Assembly (NCBI GenBank): GCA_009914555.1
Contig: WNDY01000029.1
Location: forward strand, 1 to 56,163
DNA length: 56,163 nucleotides
Direction: 5' to 3'
DNA from: Xylophilus sp.
GTDB taxonomy: Bacteria > Pseudomonadota > Gammaproteobacteria > Burkholderiales > Burkholderiaceae_C
Shown here: positions 50,437-56,163 of the stretch, one piece after another
Layout of the letters: the number at the start of each line of letters is the position of its first letter
Numbering within the stretch: the stretch's first letter is position 1
Made by a program: the position numbers and the translations under genes
The notes under the pieces: generated by a model
What the model was told of the DNA's origin: nothing
Seen by the model: only the letters and a program-made list of their open reading frames with translations
Database searches by the model: none

Positions 50437-51588
50437 ATGACCGACCTGATGACCAAACGCTCGCTGCTGCAGGCCGCCGCCATCTGCACCGTGGCCGCCG
50501 CCGCGCTCGCCGCCTGCGGCAAGAAGGAGGCGCCGGCGCCCGCTCCGGCCGCCAGCGCCACGCCGCCCAAGTCCGAGCCGTTGAAGATCGCCTTTGCCTA
50601 CGTCGGCCCGGTGGGCGACGGCGGCTGGAGCTATGCGCACGACCAGGCCCGCAAGGCGCTGGAGAAGGAATTCGGCGACAGGATCCAGACCAAATATGTC
50701 GAGAGCGTGCCCGAGGGCGCCGACGCCGAACGCGTGCTGCGCGACCTGGCCTCCGAAGGCAACAAGCTGGTCTTCGGCACCACCTTCGGCTACCAGGAGC
50801 CGATCCAGAAGCTCGCGCCCGACTGCAAGGACGTGAAGTTCGAGCATGCCACCGGCTACAAGACCGCCGAGAACGTGCGCACCTACGACAGCCGCACCTA
50901 CGAGGGCGCTTATCTCGCGGGCATCATCACCGGGTCGGTCACCCAGACCGGCACGCTTGGCGTCGTCGGCTCGGTGCCGATCCCCGAAGTGGTCCGCAAC
51001 ATCAACAGCTTCACGCTCGGCGCCCAGTCGGTCAATCCGAAGATCCGGACCAGGGTGGTCTGGGTCAACGAATGGTTCAGCCCGCCGAAGGAGACCGAGG
51101 CTGCCACCGCGCTGATCAACGGCGGCGCCGACGTGCTGTTCCAGAACACCGATTCGCCGGCCGTGCTCAAGACCGCCGAGGAGAAGGGCAAGCGCGCCTT
51201 CGGCTGGGACAGCGACATGACGGCCTACGGACCCAAGGCCCACCTGGCCTCGGCCGTCATCAACTGGACGCCGTACTACACCAAGGCCGTCAAGGACGTG
51301 CTCGAAGGCACCTGGACCACCGGCCAGGCCTGGTGGGGCGTGAAGGAGGGCGCGATCGACCTCGTCTCGATCGCCGCCGACGTGCCGGCCGAGGCCCGGG
51401 CCAGGGTCGAGCAGGCCAAGGCCGGCCTGAGGGACGGCACGCTCACGATCTGGAAGGGCCCGATCGCCGACAACGCCGGCAAGGAAGTGCTGGCGGCCGG
51501 CGCCGTGGCCGACGACAGGTTCCTCACCGGCATCGCCTTCTACGTCAAGGGCGTCGAAGGCAGGGTGCCGGGCGGCGACAGGAAGTAG
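50437..51588 (+). CDS. BMP-family (nucleoside) ABC transporter substrate-binding lipoprotein
   Basis: 383 residues, lipoprotein signal ending LAACG followed by a Pro/Ala linker. BMP-domain motifs: IAFAYVGPVGDGGWSYAHDQ, LASEGNKLVFGTTFGYQEPI, RTYEGAYLAGIITG, LGVVGSVPIPEVVRNINSF and FGWDSDMTAYGPKAHLAS. It captures nucleosides or related ligands for the two permeases and the double ATPase encoded upstream. A GNRA-loop hairpin follows about 20 bp downstream. Confidence 0.9.
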   Translation: MTDLMTKRSLLQAAAICTVAAAALAACGKKEAPAPAPAASATPPKSEPLKIAFAYVGPVGDGGWSYAHDQARKALEKEFGDRIQTKYVESVPEGADAERVLRDLASEGNKLVFGTTFGYQEPIQKLAPDCKDVKFEHATGYKTAENVRTYDSRTYEGAYLAGIITGSVTQTGTLGVVGSVPIPEVVRNINSFTLGAQSVNPKIRTRVVWVNEWFSPPKETEAATALINGGADVLFQNTDSPAVLKTAEEKGKRAFGWDSDMTAYGPKAHLASAVINWTPYYTKAVKDVLEGTWTTGQAWWGVKEGAIDLVSIAADVPAEARARVEQAKAGLRDGTLTIWKGPIADNAGKEVLAAGAVADDRFLTGIAFYVKGVEGRVPGGDRK

Positions 51589-51608
51589 GCCCCGCGCTGG
51601 CCGGGTGG

Positions 51609-51626
51609 GGCCGCCGCGAGGCGGCC
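51609..51626. terminator. Hairpin with GCGA tetraloop after the BMP lipoprotein gene
   Basis: GGCCGCC, loop GCGA, GGCGGCC: a perfect 7-bp stem. Likely end of the BMP operon; no T tract. It also lies at the 3' side of the minus-strand small ORF. Confidence 0.6.
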
Positions 51627-51627
51627 T

Positions 51628-51846
51628 GTGCATCGGCGGCAGGTCGCCCGCGTCCAGCGCCGGCGGGCGCAGCAGGTCGCGGTCCAGGCCCATGGCCTCG
51701 CTGGCGCGCTCGACCGCCTGCCACAGCGCAGCCGGCATCCGCAGGATCTGTTCGGGGGAGTCGGATCGGGCGATCCATGCGCTGATCTGGGCATGCTGCG
51801 CGCGCGTCAGCAGTTCGAGGTGCAGCATTTCGTCGATGGTCTTCAT
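51628..51846 (-). CDS. Small conserved-looking hypothetical protein, 3' end unresolved
   Basis: The first 65 residues look like a real soluble alpha-helical protein: MKTIDEMLHLELLTRAQHAQ, then ISAWIARSDSPEQILRMP and ALWQAVERASEAMGLDRDLL. A stop is expected soon after, but the frame stays open for another 400 codons antisense to the BMP gene, which is not credible as coding. I therefore list only the plausible part, up to the hairpin at 51609-51626. Either the reading frame has lost its stop or a frameshift hides it. Function unknown. Confidence 0.45.
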
Positions 51847-52072
51847 GGCGGTCCCACGGTGGTTCTTCCCCGTTCGCAGCCGCCGGAGGACGCCACGGGC
51901 GGCTTGCGCCGGGCCGTGCTCCGCTGCGACGCGGGTCGTGCAGCCATCCTAGCGCGGTGGCCGCCGCGGGTCCGGCGGCGCGGCTCCGGACGACAGCGCG
52001 CATCTCGTGCGGCTGACGACGGCGCAGGGCCCGGCGCGGGACAGTGGGCACGTCATCCAAGCCCTGCGCACC
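51847..52072. other. Spacer upstream of the RecQ gene
   Basis: Between the small minus-strand ORF and the helicase gene. The RecQ frame is open here back to 52007 without RecQ-like sequence. Nothing else is supported. Confidence 0.35.
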
Positions 52073-53879
<1,807 letters not shown>

Positions 53880-53890
<11 letters not shown>

Positions 53891-54065
53891 CGTTCTCCTG
53901 CCGGTCCTGGTCGCCGGCCTGCCGGCGCTTCTGGATCTCGCCGACCTCGTTGCGGTCGGGATCGGCGTCTTCCTCGAGCTTTCCGATATCCCGGGCGTCG
54001 TTCTCCTTGTCGGCGTCGGAGTCGGTCTCTGCGTCCTGCGGACCCGGGGTGTTTCTGTTCGCCAT
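53880..54065 (-). CDS. Small acidic, charged hypothetical protein
   Basis: 61 residues, very hydrophilic: MANRNTPGPQDAETDSDADK, then a run of Asp/Glu/Lys/Arg with DIGKLEEDADPDRNEVGEIQ. Probably intrinsically disordered. It appears to be a conserved small family in related genomes by its low-complexity yet specific sequence (impression, not searched). It overlaps the 3' end of the helicase gene on the other strand and lies 36 bp downstream of another small gene on its own strand. Function unknown. Confidence 0.62.
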
Positions 54066-54101
54066 GGTGTGCTCCGTGATGGCCAGCCGGCGCCGCCGGG
54101 C

Positions 54102-54332
54102 TCAGGCCGGCAGATCGCCCAGGTTCGCATGCCGGGGCCGGCGCTGTCCGTACAGGCCGTGGTACAGCAGCGCGCCGGCGGCCACGCCCTCGGCCACCGA
54201 CTGCGCGCGGCAGCTGGAGCGCAGGGCGCAGGCCACCAGGCCCAGGCCGAGCAGCACCGACCAGCAGTTGCCGCTGCGGGCCGGCGGGGTGGTGTCGTTC
54301 GCGGAATCGTCGGTTCGGTCGGTGTCGGCCAT
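54102..54332 (-). CDS. Small hypothetical membrane protein
   Basis: 76 residues: a polar start (MADTDRTDDSANDTTPPARS), a hydrophobic stretch CWSVLLGLGLVACALRSSC, then RAQSVAEGVAAGALLYHGLY and a short tail. The layout (two Gly/Ala-rich segments, ALLY-x-GL) recalls DUF2892/YgaP-type membrane peptides, but without their usual HCP motif. Function unknown. The 294 bp upstream of it, before the crystallin-like gene, contain no gene I can support. Confidence 0.5.
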   Translation of the reverse strand: MADTDRTDDSANDTTPPARSGNCWSVLLGLGLVACALRSSCRAQSVAEGVAAGALLYHGLYGQRRPRHANLGDLPA

Positions 54333-54626
54333 GGCGGGTCGTCCTTGTTGGTTCGGAGGTGAGCGGGATGCCGCAGCGTGCCGCGGCGACGGGAGCGGCA
54401 AGCGTAGGGCGCCGCGCGCAGGCTCCCAAGCGCGTTGCAGCCGCAGCGCCGTGTAGGAGCATGCCGACGCAGTCATCCGTGGCGCGCCGCGGGCGCAGGT
54501 CCGCCTGCCCTCCGGCAACGGTTCTGGCGATTGCCCTACGTGGGCCGTAAGGGATTCGCGGAAGACTGTCGGTGCATTGCGGAAACGGCAGTGCACCCGA
54601 ACTTCGCAACCACCACAGACTGCTCC

Positions 54627-55082
54627 ATGAAAAAATCCGCATCCGCAACCATCGCCGCCGCCCTGGGCCTTGCCGCCTCCCTCGCCGTGGCCCAGGCGCC
54701 GAAGCTGCCCGCCGGCGGCGTCACCGCCAATGGCGACAACCGTCCCGCACCGACGATCCTGCTGGTCCCCGTCGAGGTCCAGAACAAGGCGCTCGACGCC
54801 GGCTGCTGGGCGCAGTTCTACGACAAGAAGGACTTCAAGGGCGACCTGGTGACCCTGGTCGGCCCGGCCCAGCTCGACGCGCTGGACAAGGGCACGGCCC
54901 GGCAGCTGCACCGCGACATCGACAGCCTGGTGACCGGCCCCCATACCAAGCTGGTGGTCTACGAGCACCGCCTGTTCAAGGACCGCGCGGTCGAGTTCGG
55001 CGCGAATGCGCGCGAGGGCAGCCTTCGCAAGAAGCTGGGCTTCGGCGGCCGCATCGAATCGATCCAGGTGAACTGCTCCTGA
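54627..55082 (+). CDS. Secreted beta/gamma-crystallin-like protein
   Basis: 151 residues with a signal peptide (1-23, ending AVAQA). The mature part resembles two Greek-key motifs: GCWAQFYDKKDFKGDLVTLV (aromatic-x6-Gly pattern) and TKLVVYEHRLFKDRAVEFG, ending GRIESIQVNCS. Such proteins are often calcium-binding or structural envelope proteins. The two cysteines (start and end of the domain) could form a disulphide. The gene stands alone with a hairpin downstream. Confidence 0.68.
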   Translation: MKKSASATIAAALGLAASLAVAQAPKLPAGGVTANGDNRPAPTILLVPVEVQNKALDAGCWAQFYDKKDFKGDLVTLVGPAQLDALDKGTARQLHRDIDSLVTGPHTKLVVYEHRLFKDRAVEFGANAREGSLRKKLGFGGRIESIQVNCS

Positions 55083-55087
55083 CGGCT

Positions 55088-55107
55088 GCCGGCCGGATCA
55101 GGCCGGC
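55088..55107. terminator. Hairpin terminator after the crystallin-like gene
   Basis: GCCGGCC, loop GGATCA, GGCCGGC: a perfect 7-bp stem beginning 5 bp after the stop codon. Confidence 0.6.
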
Positions 55108-55152
55108 GAGACCTCGGCGGCGCAGCCGCGCCGCGCCGTAACATCCTGCCTT

Positions 55153-55213
55153 GGGAGTATATGGCTGAGGTGGGGTCAGGCCGGCCGGAACGAAGCTATA
55201 TATAGGGGGGTAT
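55153..55213 (+). repeat. Intergenic 61-bp element E7 (GGGGTAT family)
   Basis: GGGAGTAT, 7 bases, AGGTG, 13 bases, CGGA, 16 bases, GGGGGTAT: the same spacing as E1. Its right end encodes the last codons and stop of the minus-strand exonuclease gene. TATATGGCT and AGCTATATA inside can pair with one G-T. Confidence 0.6.
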
Positions 55214-55825
55214 GTCTGAGCGGTGCCGGACGGCCGTGGCGTGCAGCGCCCGATACACCACCAGCGCCGCGTAGCCGTCGTTGGCCGCGTAGCGCAGCTG
55301 CGCCGCGGTGAGCTGCGGGCGCGACCAGTCCGAGGTGCCGGTCTTCTTCGATTTGGCCAGCCGCCGGCCCAGCAGCAGGGCGACGGCGGTCTTCACGCCG
55401 ACCGAGCGGCGAAAGCCGCGCTGGCGCAGCACACCGTCCAGGTCGAGCAGGCTGTGGAGCGGACCGCCGAGCGTGCGCATGAGCTGGCTGCGGTCGTTGC
55501 CCAGGCCGAAGCCGGCCTTGACGATGCCGTGCGCGGCCAGCAGCGCGGCCACCGCCTGCCGGCAGCCGGGCGTGCGCAGCTGGAACAGCCAGGCGCCCTC
55601 GGTCGTGGCGAACTGCACCAGGTGCGGGCCGTCGGACACTTGGTCGCGCACGAAGGTCGGGCGCGATTCCGTGTCGAAGCCCAGCACCGTGGCCTGCGAC
55701 AGCACGGCCAGCGCCGCGGCCGCCTGCGCGTCGGTCGCCACCAGATGGATGCGGTCGGCCGGCAGCGCTTCGAACGGCGGCAGCAGCGCGATCTCTTCCT
55801 TGGTGGGCAGCGGCGCAGCGGTCAT
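55196..55825 (-). CDS. 3'-5' exonuclease, RNase D-like (DEDDy)
   Basis: 209 residues. Exo I motif [10 protein letters not shown] (Asp, Glu), middle Asp in [10 protein letters not shown], Exo III-like [10 protein letters not shown] with the tyrosine of the DEDDy class. The [17 protein letters not shown] stretch is standard for this family. No HRDC domain is attached, so it is one of the short forms. The ATG at 55825 is chosen. Its final residues (SDIPPYI) and stop are read from repeat element E7, so the native C-terminus has probably been replaced. Confidence 0.83.
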   Translation of the reverse strand: MTAAPLPTKEEIALLPPFEALPADRIHLVATDAQAAAALAVLSQATVLGFDTESRPTFVRDQVSDGPHLVQFATTEGAWLFQLRTPGCRQAVAALLAAHGIVKAGFGLGNDRSQLMRTLGGPLHSLLDLDGVLRQRGFRRSVGVKTAVALLLGRRLAKSKKTGTSDWSRPQLTAAQLRYAANDGYAALVVYRALHATAVRHRSDIPPYI

Positions 55826-55987
55826 GGGACGAAGGGCGAAACCGCGAGCATAGCGGCTGGCTGCCGCCCGCGCCGGCCGGCATCCGCCAGAGCGGACCCG
55901 GTTGCCAAGCCCGGTCGGTTGGACCGCCGGCAAGGCAAGCCGCACGGATGCGCGGGCCCCGCCGCCGCGACGCATAGAATGGCGAGG

Positions 55988-56003
55988 TTTACGTTCACGT
56001 CAA
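55988..56003. promoter_or_regulatory. Operator-like palindrome TTTACGT-TC-ACGTCAA upstream of etfB
   Basis: Near-palindrome 26 bases before the etfB start. It resembles the TTTACGTTTACGTAAA-type sites described for the MerR-family regulator LiuR in proteobacteria (recalled consensus). Control of an electron-transfer flavoprotein by such a regulator would make sense. Confidence 0.4.
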
Positions 56004-56029
56004 TCAGCAATATTCATCCTGGAGCAGCA

Positions 56030-56163
56030 ATGAGCCTGAAGATCCTGGTTCCCGTCAAGCGAGTGGTCGACAAAGACATCAAGGTGCGCGTCAAGAGCGA
56101 CGGCAGCGGCGTGGAGACGGCCAACGTCAAGCACAGCCTCAACCCGTTCGACGAAATCGCGAT
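56030..56163 (+). CDS. etfB: Electron transfer flavoprotein beta subunit (partial, cut by window end)
   Basis: The first 44 codons read [19 protein letters not shown], then [13 protein letters not shown], the well-conserved N-terminus of EtfB (KRVVD, NPFDE in the AMP/FAD-binding region). EtfB with EtfA accepts electrons from acyl-CoA dehydrogenases. A GGAG ribosome binding site lies 6 bases before the ATG. etfA presumably follows outside the window. Confidence 0.9.
   Translation, partial: MSLKILVPVKRVVDKDIKVRVKSDGSGVETANVKHSLNPFDEIA

Overview
The window is very GC-rich and densely packed, with start/stop overlaps of the ATGA/GTGA type throughout. Gene content (PutA carrying its own N-terminal DNA-binding domain, a Burkholderiales-type porin, a BMP-family nucleoside transporter, EpsF/EpsG/EpsL-type exopolysaccharide genes, LpxO) points to a betaproteobacterium of the Burkholderiales, most likely Comamonadaceae (Variovorax/Xenophilus-like). 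The genus is an inference; no rRNA gene is present.

Layout. 1-126: inner end of an insertion sequence resembling the IS256 family, which has cut off the 3' end of ugd (UDP-glucose dehydrogenase). 1450-20933: exopolysaccharide (EPS) locus. A forward operon runs export protein, EpsF, EpsG, flippase, GT2 glycosyltransferase, polymerase/ligase, glycoside hydrolase, EpsL, polysaccharide deacetylase, acyltransferase. A reverse block holds a FemAB/CelD-like acyltransferase (frameshifted), the initiating phosphosugar transferase and a WecG-type glycosyltransferase. A second forward block holds GT2, GMC oxidoreductase and NAD epimerase. 21090-30636: a TonB-like lipoprotein gene faces away from putA, which is followed by livKHMGF for amino-acid uptake and catabolism. 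30658-43823: an EAL-CBS-GGDEF protein, a DUF3096 membrane peptide, a three-subunit FAD/cytochrome c sugar (gluconate-type) dehydrogenase, glycerate kinase, LpxO, a porin, a Crp/Fnr regulator behind an FNR-type box, and a PAS-GGDEF cyclase with an internal triplicated 24-bp repeat. 43902-51588: a TauABC-like transporter diverges from a BMP/nucleoside ABC transporter. 51628-56163: a small conserved ORF, RecQ helicase, two small hypothetical genes, a crystallin-fold secreted protein, an RNase D-like exonuclease and the start of etfB.

The most unusual signal is not a gene. Seven intergenic sites (E1 14867, E2 21027, E3 26879, E4 32596, E5 43824, E6 46680, E7 55153) share one plan: a G-rich GGGG(A)GTAT-like end, a 7-base spacer, a TAGCG-like block, exactly 13 bases, a CGCT-like block, and a second G-rich GTAT end. 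E6 alone has a 10-base spacer and a weaker left end. Five are 60-61 bp long with the two ends in direct orientation; two are shorter with the right end inverted, and one of these folds into a 19-bp hairpin. Several sit within a few bases of a stop codon, one exactly fills the gap between two genes, and one supplies the last codons of a gene. I do not recognise this element as a named family. A second, unrelated repeat (GCGCC-CCCGGCCGCCCGAAGGCGC type) also sits directly on the stop codons of two genes.

Limits: functions come from motif and family recognition by eye; no alignment, search or folding program was run.
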